This document shows, piece by piece, positions 23,578 to 35,032 of a stretch of 64,000 nt of DNA (position 1 is the first letter of the stretch; the number at the start of each line of letters is the position of its first letter). The notes beneath the pieces are model-generated. The model did not search any database, was not told the DNA's origin, and was given only the letters and a program-made list of their open reading frames with translations. The stretch spans positions 62,001-126,000 of the forward strand of contig NW_006921534.1 in assembly GCF_000340215.1 (NCBI RefSeq), given 5' to 3'. Source of the stretch: Pseudocercospora fijiensis CIRAD86 (lineage: Eukaryota; Ascomycota; Dothideomycetes; Mycosphaerellales; Mycosphaerellaceae). A program made the position numbers and the translations under genes.

Positions 23578-24099
23578 CCTCTATCGGACCGTAGGATAAG
23601 TAAACCTAAAGAGTATTACTAGTAGGTCTGTTATTAAAGGTAAAAGTCCTTGCTAGGCGATAGGTAGAGTAATACGAGATATAGGGTAAGGTTCGTAGTA
23701 GCCTTCCGTAATAGCGAAGGAAGGCTATTTAATTAGATAGTTAGCTAGGTTCTAATAACGTTTAATTAATGTCGGGCAGATAGGTTAGCTAGATTTCGGG
23801 AAAGGGTACCTCGTATACTTAATATAAGACTAAAAGTATAGCTAAGAAGATAGGTAAATCCCTACTTATAGAACCGGAGGGTAAGGGGTAGGGGAATATA
23901 TATCCCGTATATTTCTTAACCGGAAGCGCTCCGTCGCGTTCTAACGGAGCGAGGGCCGTATCGCTAGTTATAGCTAATTAGCTAGACGCGGGCGCGGTCG
24001 AGATACGACTTAGAATACGAACGCCTTTTTACTTTAATATTTCTTAAGCGCTTCGTCGTATCTTAGCGAAGCGGCTTACTAACTAGAAGCGCTTCGTCG

Positions 24100-25440
24100 T
24101 ATCCTAACGAAGCGGCTTACTAACTAGAAGCGCTTCGTCGTATCCTAACGAAGCGGCTTAATAATATCCTTATCCTTACTACGACTACCGAGACGTACAA
24201 ATTCTTTCTTAAATATAGCGATATAACGTAAAAACTAGTCGATAGCGTAGTTAGTCTAATAAGCGATAATTATTAGTAGATCTCCCTTATTCTAGTTCTC
24301 GAGTGTTACTTTAATAGCTTATATAGAGATATAGGTCTTACTAGTACCGGGTAAGCCTTAAATAATAGTAAGACGCGGCGTTAGAATACGACGGAGCGCT
24401 TCTAGTTAGGAGGCGTCTAGAGTACTATTAGGCTTAGGAGGCTAGTACTTAACTATATCAATATTCTCGAAGCTCTCGTTAGAGTTATTAACTAGGATAG
24501 AGCTTAGATCTCGCTTCGGCTATACTTTAATATACTTAGGCGCCGAAATATAAGGCTATATACTAACGAGGTACTCTAATAAAAGGAAACCCTCGCGTAT
24601 TATACGCTAAAGGCTAAGTAAGGTATACTAATTAGCTTCGAAAAGTCCGCTACGGTCCTCTACTATAAGATATTCTATAGTAGGATCTAGCTCTAACTCC
24701 TCGGGATAGGTAAAGGCGAGATTAAGCTTAAGTAGATTCTACTAAAGTCCCTCTAGTAGTCGAGCGGTAATAGTAGCGATAATAGCGCGAAATACGAACT
24801 TATTATTTATTAGTATAAGAACGACTAAGCTACCGGCGATAAGGCGCTTTAACTATTCCTATAGAACTTTCTTACTAGTACAAAGGAGACTAAAAGTAAC
24901 GCAGACGGCGAAGCTACGTATAGATAAGGTCGCGCCGTAGATATAAACCTACTTAGGTTAGTATATAACGGGCGGCGCGTTAAAGGGGTAAAGGCGAGAC
25001 TAACCTTAGTATAGATACCGACTTTGCTATTAAATGCGTCCTTAGCGGTATATAGAGTATAGCGAGTTATTAAGACTACTTCGCGAAGGCCGTAAAGGGT
25101 ATCTTCGTAGTTTCTATAGAACTTTCTTACTAGTACGGAGGAGACTAAAAGTAACGCAGACGGCAAAGCTACGTATAGATAAAGTCGCGCCGTAGATATA
25201 AACCTACTTAGGTTAGTATATAACGGGCGGCGCGTTAAAGGGGTAAAGGCGAACCTAACCTTAGTATAGATACCGACTTTACTATTAAATGCGTCCTTAG
25301 TAGTATATAGAGTATAGCAAGTTATTAAGACTACTTCGCGAAGGCCGCGGAGGGCATCTTCGCGGTATAGCTCGTAAAGAGTACTCTAAGAGAATAGTTC
25401 TATAAGGGAGGCGATAAATAGTAAATAGAGCTTATCGATA
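24100..25440 (-). pseudogene. Helicase relic Z, copy A4
   Basis: Colinear with Z of A1 (offset about 18885 bp). It has the same Walker A region (near 24335-24360), tandem duplication and truncation, here with three copies of the 41-bp repeat at its end. The open minus frame 24849-25166 lies in another frame of the duplicated exon and is not the helicase frame. Confidence 0.6.
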
Positions 25441-26080
25441 TCGTACGTAAGGGCGAGCGTTCCTATCGCTAGTTATAGCTAATTAGCCTACGGCTCTTAC
25501 TATATCGCTAGTTATAGCTAATTAGTCTAACGTAGGCGTAGTCGAGATACGACTTAGAATACGACTACCTTCTTATTTAGATATATATAGGCGGCCTACG
25601 AGTAGGCGCGAGAATATATTCTTTTATATCTTTAATATTATAATATCGAATAAATAGAGAATAGTTCTATAAGGGAGGCGATAAATAGTAAATAGGGCTC
25701 GTCGACGTCGCGCGTAAAGGCGAGCGTTCCTATCGCTAGTTATAACTAATTAGCTCGCGGCCCTTACTATATCGCTAGTTATAGCTAATTAGCCTAATAT
25801 AGACGTAGTCGAGATACGACTTAGAATACGACCGCCTTCTTATTTAGCTCGTAATATACGTAGGCGGCCTATAAGTAGGCGCGAGAATATATTCTTTTAT
25901 ACCTTCGATATTATAATATCGAATAAATAGAGAATAGTTCTATAAGAGAGGCGATAAATAGTAAATAAAGCTTATCGATATCGCGCGCGAGGGCGAGCGT
26001 TCCTATCGCTAGTTATAGCTAATTAGCCCGCGGCCCTTACCGTATCGCTAGTTATAGCTAATTAGCCTAACGCCGGCGCC
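25390..26080 (+). repeat. 273-bp subterminal repeats (A4)
   Basis: Same organisation as in the other units. One copy is shortened by about 10 bp near 25580. Confidence 0.8.
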
Positions 26081-26101
26081 CTACTATACGCCCGCTATAC
26101 G

Positions 26102-26119
26102 CCTAACCCTAACCCTAAA
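26102..26119 (+). repeat. Interstitial telomeric tract, end of A4
   Basis: cctaaccctaaccctaaa followed by gtgccctatagt, then a change to the degenerate CTTAAA tract at 26132. Confidence 0.95.
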
Positions 26120-26131
26120 GTGCCCTATAGT

Positions 26132-26275
26132 CTTAAACTTAAACTTAAACTTAACCCTAAACTTAAACCTAAACGTTGTCTTAAACTTTAATCTAACCTC
26201 TAATCTAAACTTAAACTTTATCTCTAATTTCGCCTTAAACTCGAACTCGAATACAAACTATATCTCTAACTTAAA
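26132..26275 (+). repeat. Degenerate telomere-like tract (CTTAAA/CCTAAA variants)
   Basis: It begins cttaaacttaaacttaaac and continues with decaying CTTAAA, CCTAAA and CCCTAA variants. The simplest reading is an old telomeric tract altered by C-to-T changes. It lies exactly at the right border of A4, which supports addition of A4 to a former chromosome end. Origin as a telomere is inference. Confidence 0.6.
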
Positions 26276-26439
26276 TCTTATAGTTTACTCTATAATATCT
26301 TACTCCCGTATAGTTTACTCTATAATAGTTTGCTATATTTCACTCCCTTATTACTCTTGCCCTTATAGTTCTCTCTAATGCTTTTCTGCTTCCGATAATC
26401 CTAACTCGCCTTATAGGTCCCTATTATATATACTTACCT
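26276..26439. other. AT-rich spacer, no gene
   Basis: A short, mildly RIP-affected segment with the repeated motif atagtttactctataat. No coding frame is seen. Confidence 0.5.
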
Positions 26440-27180
26440 ATTTGCTAGACGGTTAAACTCTTAGGCGACTATCGTATATACTAACCTATTCGCTATATAG
26501 CGAAACCTATAGGCTATTATCTTATATAACGACTATTTTGCTATATAGCAAATCTATAGGTTATTATCTTATATACTAGCCTATCTACTAGACGGCAAAA
26601 CATCCGAGATAGCGTATCGTATATCGACCTATTTGCTAGATAGCAAAATCTATACGCTACTATCTTATATATCGACCTGTTTGCTAGACGGCGAATTAAA
26701 AGTAGTATTATATTATACGCTAACCCGTTTGCTAGACGGCAAATTGAATGTACTACTATTTTATATACCGACCCGTTTACTAGACAGCAAATTAAATGTA
26801 CTACTATTTTGTATACCGACCCGTTTGCTAGACGGCAAAATCTATGCGCTGCTATCTTGTATAATAACCTCTTTATCGGATAGCAAAACCTATACGCTAC
26901 TATCTTATATACCGACCTCTTTACTAGATAGCATAACCTATACGCTGCTATTTAGTATACCGACCCGTTTGCTAGACGGCAAAATCTATAGGCAGCTATC
27001 TTATATGCCGACCTCTCTACTAGATTGCAAAATCTACGCGCTGCTATCTTATATACCGACCCGTTTGCTAAACGGCAAAATTTATAGGTAGCTATCTTAT
27101 ATTACCGACCTCTTTGTAGAACACAAAATCTATAAGCTATTATATCGTATACTAACCTCTTTAACTAATAGTAAAATATC
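26440..27180 (+). repeat. 48-bp minisatellite with TTTGCTAGACGGCAAA core
   Basis: About 15 diverged copies of a 48-bp unit; well preserved copies are exactly 48 bp apart (for example 26779 and 26827). Each carries cccgtttgctagacggcaaa or a variant. Since 48 is a multiple of three, one frame is open over 26633-27091 as a 16-residue repeat (LLDGK core). I regard that as a consequence of the repeat, not as a gene. The array ends close to the assembly gap, so its true length may be underestimated. Confidence 0.85.
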
Positions 27181-27229
27181 TAGGCTGTAATAGTATATAA
27201 ACTACTTTATATAGGATTATATAAACATT

Positions 27230-27504
27230 NNNNNNNNNNNNNNNNNNNNNNNNNNNNNNNNNNNNNNNNNNNNNNNNNNNNNNNNNNNNNNNNNNNNNNN
27301 NNNNNNNNNNNNNNNNNNNNNNNNNNNNNNNNNNNNNNNNNNNNNNNNNNNNNNNNNNNNNNNNNNNNNNNNNNNNNNNNNNNNNNNNNNNNNNNNNNNN
27401 NNNNNNNNNNNNNNNNNNNNNNNNNNNNNNNNNNNNNNNNNNNNNNNNNNNNNNNNNNNNNNNNNNNNNNNNNNNNNNNNNNNNNNNNNNNNNNNNNNNN
27501 NNNN
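27230..27504. other. Assembly gap (275 N)
   Basis: A run of unknown bases. It follows the 48-bp minisatellite, a plausible cause of an unresolved assembly; the real size may differ. Confidence 1.
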
Positions 27505-29210
27505 TATATCTACAGTAACTAACCTTTATACGTCCGACTACTAATATATATATACCTATACTCTGTTATGCTATAAGCACCGTAACCTATACTAGACCGC
27601 TTCGCTTCGTATATTAAAGTCGCTAGTACGTAGGTTAAAGCGCGTATAATTAGAACCTAATAATAGGTGCCGTAATACCGCCTACCTTCCCTTATTATCT
27701 CGTCCTTTAGTCGATACTAGAATAACGGGTAATATATATACCGAGAGCCGTACTAGTATCTTATCCGCTAGATTATATCTACTAAACTCCGTATCGGAGA
27801 GAGTATACGCTTCTATATCCGCTACTATACTAGCGATTACATTCTAGTCGTAGGAAGGTTCGGTATCGGCGTCTAGTACTATTAGAGTATCGAGCAGCTC
27901 CTCGACTATATATCGACTCGTATACTAGCTTCTCTAGCGATATATAATAAGGAATACTCGTAATATACCCTTCTACGTCGATATATCTAACCCCTACTAC
28001 GGTTACTAGACAACGTCCTTAAATGGTTTAGAGAACTACCGTCTCGTATAATATAGGTAGACCGAAGTACGGCACTTAGCCCGTCTAGTCTAGGCCGTCG
28101 GCTAGTAGGTTACGGATAGGTAAGGCGGGCGCATTACTAGAGCTATAGCGTTAAATAACGCTATAAACGTAATCTGCCCTTACTATAGTCGGTATTAGTC
28201 TACTAGGTTATCTTTATCCTAGTACTCTAGTAACCTACCGAATACTATAGCGACCTTAGCTAACGCTAAATACTACCTCGCGGGCTCCTAATCGAAGCCG
28301 AACGTCTAGTACGGCTAGTTACTATCGTCCTAGCTAAGTATATTTAACGCTACTCCGCCGTCCTTTAGCTATAGAGAGTCGATAGTTTTAGCCTAATTAT
28401 AAAGAAGGGCGAGGCTTCGTACTAACTACTTAACCGGGTTATCTACTAACGTACTACCTACGCGGATCGGCCTTAGTACCGAATTATCTAAGTCGCGGAG
28501 CGCCCCGAATAGGCGAAAACGGTTAACGTAATAACGCAGTTCGTATAATATCTCGTCGATTATCCGTTACTATTCGGCTTTAACTTTAGTACGGTATCTA
28601 ACCTATACGTTATACGTCGGCAATATAACGCAGTCTAGAATATAACCCTATATCGCTAGCTCTTCCTAGCTATTGTCGAACGGCCCCTTTACTACCTATA
28701 GCGCGGCTAGGCGCTTTATATATACCGTATAGCTAGCTAGCGGCAATAGGACTCGGATAGTATTAGACTCTATATAGTATACGTTACTGCTACTATTATC
28801 TCTTTCATTTTCTCTATCTACCCGTATATATATGTCCGCTAGGATAGAGTCTAGTCGAGCGAATTACTATTATTCGATTACGTAGGTATCGTCTATAATT
28901 ATAGGTACGAAGACGACCGGTATAAAGATCGGATCTTTATACTATACCGTAAGGACGATAAGATCCCTCGGCTACGCGTATAGAGCAGCGGTATATAACG
29001 CCCTATAGACGCCTAAGTACGATCGGCGCTAGTATCGATATATAGAAAATAGCGGGCGTCGATTATAGGAGTCGTTTGCGTCGCAATGTATTACTCGTCG
29101 CTCGGATAGTGTTTCGCTTACTACCTACTAAAAAACTATATCGAGGAGCTCTAGTAAGAGTAATAGTAGTATCGTAGTTATAGTAAGTATAAAGAATATC
29201 GCTATATAGC
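27505..29210 (-). pseudogene. Gene relic S (unknown, C-terminus lost in the gap)
   Basis: A minus-strand frame of about 560 codons runs from near 29210 to the gap, with only TAA/TAG interruptions. It reads as a globular protein without low-complexity stretches; segments such as DSLWLKDGGVALNIL (Trp restored, about 28330-28380) look well folded. I cannot assign a family. There is no sign that it belongs to the A units. Its 3' end is hidden by the gap. Confidence 0.45.
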
Positions 29211-30493
29211 TAAGATATCGAGCGCGATATTAACTCCTTTTATTTTAATATATATATCTCGAGTAATCGCTCTCGCGCCTATACGTATTCGGATCTAGTA
29301 CTATTAATTAGTAACTGTGTTTTTTTCTAGCTTTTATATAAACCGCTATCGCCTACGATATATTACTCGAATCTCGTCGATAACCCTCTAACTTTAATGC
29401 TATAATCTATTAGTACTCTATATTAGGATAGCTTTATAGTTTAGTCGGTTAGTATCTACTAAGACGCTATATACTATCTATAATTTTATATTACGATACC
29501 CTATATAAAGTAAAATTTATAAATTGTCTATAACCTAGCTAGTTTATATATACGAGACGAGACGTAGCTATTAATCGCGTATAATATAGCGATAGTAAGA
29601 TATATACGAAAACATAAATCTACGCCGGAGCTTTTAAAGTTAGAGGTAGAGTAAGAGCTACAAAATCAATTACTAGGGCTAGTCTAGCGTAAATAGGGCG
29701 CTATTAGGGTTGTCTAGAAACTATTAAGCTATAAGTAGACTATTTTACTAGTCGGGAAAATAGTATTTAACGTTATTACGATATATATCGCTAGTAGGGC
29801 ATCTTTAACGCTAGTTAAGACAACTATTATTTTATCCCTAAGGAGGTACCGACGACTAAGCCCCGGCTAGTATCCTTACGCTACCCGTATATTATCGCGC
29901 CGACCGGGAAACCCTAGGGCACTTATAGTACTACTTATAGAATATATTAAGCTACGAGTAGACTGTTCTACTAGCCGGGAAGTTAATTATCGATACTCCT
30001 ATATCGTAAGTAGGGCGTTTCGGTACTATCCGTAGAAATTATTAAGCTACGAGTAGACTATTTCGCTAGCTAGGAAGTTAGCTATTAAGGCTCGGATCGG
30101 CGGTAAGGCGCAGTTAGTGCTATTTATATAAATTATCTAGCTATAAGTAGACTATCCTACTAGCTAGGAAATTAACTATCGAGGCTTTTATATCGTAAGT
30201 AGGGCGCTTTTAGTGCTATTTATAGAAATTATTAAGCTACGAGTAGACTATTTTACTAGCCGGGAAAATAGTTATTAACGTCCTACGATATATATCGTTA
30301 GTAGTATGCATTTAATGCTACCTACTATATCTAGCGTTTAATTATATAAAGATATATCGACGGCGAAGACCTACTTAACGTTATTATATTACCTATAGAC
30401 TATTTCGCCGACTAGGAACTCTAAAGTACTATCTCCTACTAGGCGATTTAATATATAGGATAATAATTAGCACTAGATTAATTAGTACGTATT
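29211..30493. repeat. Spacer with array of GACTATTTTACTAGCCGG motifs
   Basis: No gene is seen. From 29730 to 30410 six versions of a block agctacgagtagactatttt, followed by actagccgggaaaatag or similar, recur about 90-200 bp apart (near 29740, 29960, 30057, 30146, 30247 and 30396). The core TTTACTAGCCGGGAAA is a near-palindrome related to the 48-bp minisatellite core and to intron motifs at 58-64 kb. Confidence 0.6.
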
Positions 30494-30667
30494 TTATACG
30501 CATCCTTCTAATACTCGAAATAGGTATATAGTAGTACGTCTATCCCCTCTATCGACTAATCTCGTTAATCTATATCTATCCTCGATGCCGCTTAAGAGTA
30601 ACTATACTAATCGTTAACTATAATACTATTACCTATCGGCCTCGCCTATAGTTATAGAGACCGTATC
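30494..30667 (-). pseudogene. C-terminal end of the split SNF2 gene
   Basis: The frame that is broken at 56830 by the gypsy insertion continues here. After removal of the insertion and one copy of the GTATC duplication, AYLDT joins VSITIGEADR in the same frame. It then runs about 55 codons to a TAA at 30494-30496 after VLEGC. This continuity is strong evidence that both parts belonged to one gene. Confidence 0.65.
30663..30667. repeat. Gypsy target-site duplication, left copy (GTATC)
   Basis: GTATC immediately before the 5' LTR, matching 56830-56834 immediately after the 3' LTR. Five base pairs is usual for Ty3/gypsy integration. Confidence 0.9.
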
Positions 30668-31297
30668 TATTATAGTAGCTGCCTAGAAAGCACCGACAAG
30701 TCCTATAAGCTAGCCGCTATACTATAAAGTAATATCGGATTTAAGTTGCCTTAGTAGTAGGGGCCCCTAGCGAAGTAGGTCGCCTAGTTAGCCTAAGTCG
30801 CCTAGTACGCCTAGTACGCCTAGTACGCCTAGTACGCCCGGGTCGCCTAGGTCGCCTAGTTAGCCGCCTACTTAGCCGTATAACGTAATATCTTAGGGAC
30901 TCCCGTAGAGGCCGCATATAGTAGAACAATACGTTATATATTAATATACAAACGATAGGACTATACTAAACTATGCGTACGTATATACGGACGATAGCAA
31001 GCGAGATATATAGAGCTGTAGGACAGATCCGAGTAGTAGGAAGGAACCGGAAGGTAGGGAAGAGCTAGGAGAAACATATTTACTTAAGAGCGGTTAAACG
31101 AGTTCGTATACGCGCGCTACGTAAGTTAGCTAGAAGACAAAGGTACTATAAGATAGCGGATATACGTGCTTACGCTTACGCGTCGGACGCGCTAGACGGC
31201 CGTAGGGCGGAATACTAAGGAAGAGGCTCTCCCTCTAAGGTACCCTTCTTCCTTTCTTCGTAGTTCGTCTTATATAAATAGTAGCTATATTAATTTA
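30668..31297 (+). repeat. 5' LTR, first 630 bp
   Basis: Aligned without gaps to 56135-56764. It includes four tandem copies of a cgcctagtac-type decamer (about 30800-30840). About twenty differences from the 3' LTR were noticed, all transitions as far as compared, so LTR divergence here measures RIP rather than age. The open frame 30741-30929, with its twin 56208-56396, lies in the LTR and is not considered a gene. Confidence 0.93.
31296..31297. repeat. TA target duplication of the DNA transposon, left copy
   Basis: The LTR reads aatttagtgctccc when uninterrupted (56758-56771). Here it reads aattta before the insertion and tagtactccc after it, so TA is duplicated. Confidence 0.85.
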
Positions 31298-31339
31298 CGT
31301 TACGAAAACTTTTTTTCTAATCGCGTCGATCCTATCGAT
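31298..31339 (+). repeat. Left terminal inverted repeat
   Basis: It starts cgttacgaaaacttttttt and matches the reverse complement of 50721-50762 over about 42 bp with a handful of mismatches. Confidence 0.85.
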
Positions 31340-31490
31340 CCTATCGATCCTAAGCGATCCTAAGCGATCCTAAGCGATCCTAAGCGACCGAGTCGCGACC
31401 CGACTCGCGCCCGGATTACTTAGGATCGATAGGATCGATACGATCGACGCGATCGACGCGATCGATAGGATCGATAGTGTAAATTTTTAT
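31320..31490. repeat. Left subterminal GATCC repeats
   Basis: Repeated gatcctatc and gatcctaagc units, then an inverted series (gatcgatagg, gatcgacgc). Subterminal short repeats next to the TIRs are typical transposase-binding regions in CACTA-like elements; that role is inferred. Confidence 0.75.
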
Positions 31491-31805
31491 ATATATAGGA
31501 TCGCTCTAGGTCGCTCGTAGTCGTAGTCGTTAGTAGTGTTTATACTATTCGTATAGTACTATATTAATACTTATCGACTCGTCGACTCGGTCGTATTAGT
31601 CGACTCGGTCTAAACTAGAATATACTAGTAGTACTACAGTTTTAAGTATATTACTATTATATTAACCGTCGTTACTATATATCGCTATATCCTGTCTTAT
31701 ACGTTCTCTATAAACTATAAAATCATTCTTCGCCGCCTTAGTATTATTATCCTTTGTGTTTTAGAGGTGCGATTTCTATATACTCTATATAGTACGTTGC
31801 CTTTT

Positions 31806-34800
31806 TATTACTCGCCCGTAAGCCTTTACGGCTCGCATTTCCTTATCCTCCTATTCCTCGTCGTAAATTGTATTATACGTCTCGAAATCAACTATACTAT
31901 TAATATAGCGAGTCCTATATAAGGCGCCTTCGTCTACGGGTACGGCGTACAATATATAATAGACTAGTAGTAGGCTATATACCCGTCGCCCTTTAAGTCT
32001 ACTATAGTACGGTAAAAGACGCCGTAGCCGGATTGTCGTTAGACTATACGCATCCTTATACTCGCTCTTATCGTTAATATAGTCGTAAAGCTTAATAAAA
32101 ACGCCTATAACGGGCCTCCGTTTCGTCCTAAGCCCCTTCCTATATTTGATTCCTATTTCTATATTAATCGAGATTACGTACTTTAGTTAAGCTAGTAGGC
32201 GACCGCCGAATCGAACCGCTAATTTATTAGGTGTTTCTATATAATTAACGTTGTATTCCTATACCTATATAAAATTATAACGTCTGTTGCCGTAGAGCCT
32301 CTCCTAGTTTAGTATATATCTCGCGAAGTCGGCTGCTACTACGTTAGGATGTTCTATATCCTTACCCGTAGGCTTCTAGCATCGGATTCTACCGTAGAAG
32401 CAGATCTCTATATCTAGGACATATATATAGTCCGTTACGATATCGTTAGGGTCGGCTGCGGTACTTAATGCGCTATTCTTATCGTAGGCACCCTATTGCC
32501 GTACGAATACCGCAATCGCTTATTAGAAGTCGCGACCTAAGTTCTCTTCTATTGCAGCTATAGCCTCCCTTATCGTAATCTACTTAACCGATTTCTTTCC
32601 GTCCCTCTATTTCTCGGACTAGTATCCTAGGATGTCCTCTACTAGCCGTACTATAGTTAGCATTATTAGCTATTGCGTATACTCCTTAATAGTGCGAGTA
32701 TTTATAGGGATTGCTATATATTCTTTATCGTCTTCGGCCTATATATTCAATCTGTTAGCATCGCTATTTAGTATACTTTCTTCCTAGCTAGGCTTCTTAT
32801 TTGTTAGCCGAAATGCAAGCTTTAGTAGTTTATAGTGTTTGTGCTCGAAATGGCTAGTATTTAAGTCTAGAAGATTGCCGAACGTCTTAATATAGCTCGG
32901 GGCATGTGTTATGCCGTAGAATTTCGGTATATTAAAGTGCCCTTCTATTTATGTTATTATTAGCTCGTTAGCTTCGTCGTCCTCGTCTATTGTAACTATA
33001 TCGTCGTTATTTAGGTCGTTCGTTCTTCGCGTAGTAGCCTTCGCCTCCCGCTAGGCCCTCTTCTATGCCTTTGTTACCCTATATAGGCGAAATACATTCT
33101 TCTATTCGTTTATCCGGTACAATGCTATCCTAAGATACTTAACTGTTTCGTCGTTATAGTATCTATATATCGCTAGAACGGTAAAGTCTACTAGTATACG
33201 TAGAAATCTTATCGCCTACGGTTAACGGACCTCTTCGAGTAGTAGTACAAATATAACTAATAAGACTCGTAGGACGCTTTGCTGCTCTTAGCCTATCTAC
33301 TAAGTAACTGCTAAGTAGTAGCAGAACTTGCGAAGATTAGTGTATACGGGTATATACGCGAACCGTCTATCTAGTATTGTATCGATAATCCCTTATACTA
33401 CCGTTTTCCCTAGCTTTCTTGTTTTAGTAGATAGGCCCCTATTCGGGGTCGAGTCGGTAACTAGTCGGTATCTCCTCGTTTTTATATAGCTTATCTTGTC
33501 TACTAGTAGGTCCGTAGTCTATTAGATTGCGTATATTAGCACTCCTTTTAGTAGCTAGTATAGTGTGTCTACTACTAAAGACCGGTATATATCGACGTGT
33601 TTCTAGCGCTATATAAAGCAATCGATATCGTAGACGTTTTACGGATCCTTCGCTATATATTCGCCTTTGCGTTGCCTTAGATGTCGCTACTTCGTAGATT
33701 CGTATAACCGCTATTCTACTATAATATCGAGGTGCTCTCGTTCTATCGGGTGCACTAGGTAGCTTAGGCAATGTATGTTTGTCTTAACTCCGGTAATTGC
33801 AACTTGCTCTTTATAGTCTACTAATATTACTACTAAGATTAGAAAGCACCTACGCGTCGCGCTATCTATGTATATAATGTCCTAGCCCTCGCTGTCGGCC
33901 GCTTTTATAGCGGAGCGAAATATATATACTATCGATATGTAATATATACTGTTTTTAGTAAAACTATCGCTATCCTTAACGACCGGCAGTAGTCCTAGTA
34001 AGATCGTGCTAGGTCTGTTGTTCGCGTTACGTACTCGTACGTATAGGTTTCCGATAGTAAGGTATATAGGGTATGCTATTAAGTTACCTTAGTAGTTAGT
34101 TATCTGCGTTTTATCGGTTAATACGATTAGAGGTACGATCGTTGCGCCGTCTATGTTTATCTTGCTCTAGGTATCCTACTACTAGTCTACTAACGCTATA
34201 TTAGAGTAGATTCGCCGTAGTAGGTCGTTAGTCGTCTATGCTCGATATAGCTTATATACTAGATTATTCCTAAAGCTACTATAACCTATTAAGAACATTA
34301 CTGCTTTCTTAACAGATCGGTATCGTAGCACTAGCTCCGTGCTACCGCAACCCGTTCGACTTGTCGGAAGGTATAGCTTTCGAACCTTTATTTAACCTAA
34401 TGCCCTCGATAGTAGTATGCCGCCGGCTCGCAGTTTCGACGTTATAGCCTTTACTAAACTGTAATTATACTATACCTAGCTATAGGCTTGCTAGCGGCAC
34501 GGCTAGTATATTTAGTAAATACATCGATATTATCCGCGGTACGGTAGCCTTTTAGTGTTAGCCGTAATCTTATTAACTTCTAGCTTCCTAGCGTTATTGT
34601 CGTTCCGGCGGCAGTTGCTTATACGCTTTCTATTTCGTCTTCGTCCGCTAGGCTATCCTATATATCGAATTCTAGTAATTCAAGATATCTATCCTATTTA
34701 ATACTATCTATACTTCCCTTGTCTTCCTATAGCGCTAGTACTATTAGCGTTAATATCGTTGCTAGAATAGCTTCTATTATGCCTTCTTTATTTACGTCTT

Positions 34801-35032
34801 GCTATGTGCCTTCTAGTATCGATCTGTCGTCGGCTTATTCGGCGCTCTAGTTACTACCTTAGATCGTATGTGAGTTAAGTCGGGCTCGCTTCGCGGCATT
34901 GTTTGTAGTAGAATCGTGCTCGGCAAATTCTTTTAGTACGACGCGTTTCTCGCACTTGTTTCTATATTGCTTATAGCCGTAGGAGCTTTTAAGTAGCCGG
35001 TTATATAACCCGTATTCGATGTAGTAAGACAT
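31806..35032 (-). pseudogene. Plavaka-type (CACTA-like) transposase relic
   Basis: Starts at an ATG at 35032 (MSYYIEYG..., with a CxxxxK-rich N-terminal part). Diagnostic blocks follow in family order: ALVDWWWDTQSK (Trp restored, about 34150-34200), PLIVLTDKTQ, YLTIGN, RPSTILLGLLPV (about 33980), RRCFLILVVILVDYKEQ with ITGVKT (about 33790-33870), and near the C-terminus FTVLAIYRYYNDET and HFNIPKFYG (about 32910-33180). These match the Plavaka transposases of fungi, a CACTA-related group, in sequence and order, about 1,070 codons in all. Stops are TAA/TAG at Gln or Trp positions, with some frame changes in the N-terminal third. It is the leftmost gene and reads toward the left terminus. Confidence 0.8.

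Larger units (their letters stand above)
13542..26131 (+). mobile_element. Repeat unit A4, longest copy (12.6 kb), left-truncated within gene R
   Basis: The most complete unit in the window. Genes in order: R(-), Q(-), P(+), X(+), Y(-), Z(-). The right end is identical to the other units. Its left boundary falls inside the C-terminal coding part of R, directly after the A3 terminus, so it is also 5'-truncated and the true full length exceeds 12.6 kb. Its right end joins a degenerate telomere-like tract rather than another unit, which suggests it was the first one added. The extent as a single unit is inferred: nothing in 13542-18963 is duplicated in this window. Confidence 0.65.

Noticed and set aside
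1..26131. Helitron array (common 3' end, variable 5' end)
   Set aside because: The end CTATAGT does not fit the CTRRT terminus with hairpin, and no Rep/helicase protein was seen; the telomeric tract argues for a telomere-linked process.
1..26131. Known non-LTR telomeric retroelement such as a MoTeR type
   Set aside because: The arrangement is similar, but no reverse transcriptase or endonuclease frame could be read in the units.
26633..27091. 152-residue open frame with 16-residue repeat
   Set aside because: It is fully explained by a 48-bp minisatellite whose unit length is divisible by three; no start context or non-repeat coding sequence was seen.
30741..30929. 62-residue Arg-rich open frame, duplicated at 56208-56396
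   Set aside because: Both copies lie inside the LTRs and reflect tandem decamers; it is antisense to the element and has no domain.
33439..33771. 110-residue open minus frame as a separate gene
   Set aside because: It overlaps the Plavaka transposase on the same strand in another frame; the transposase frame carries the conserved blocks.
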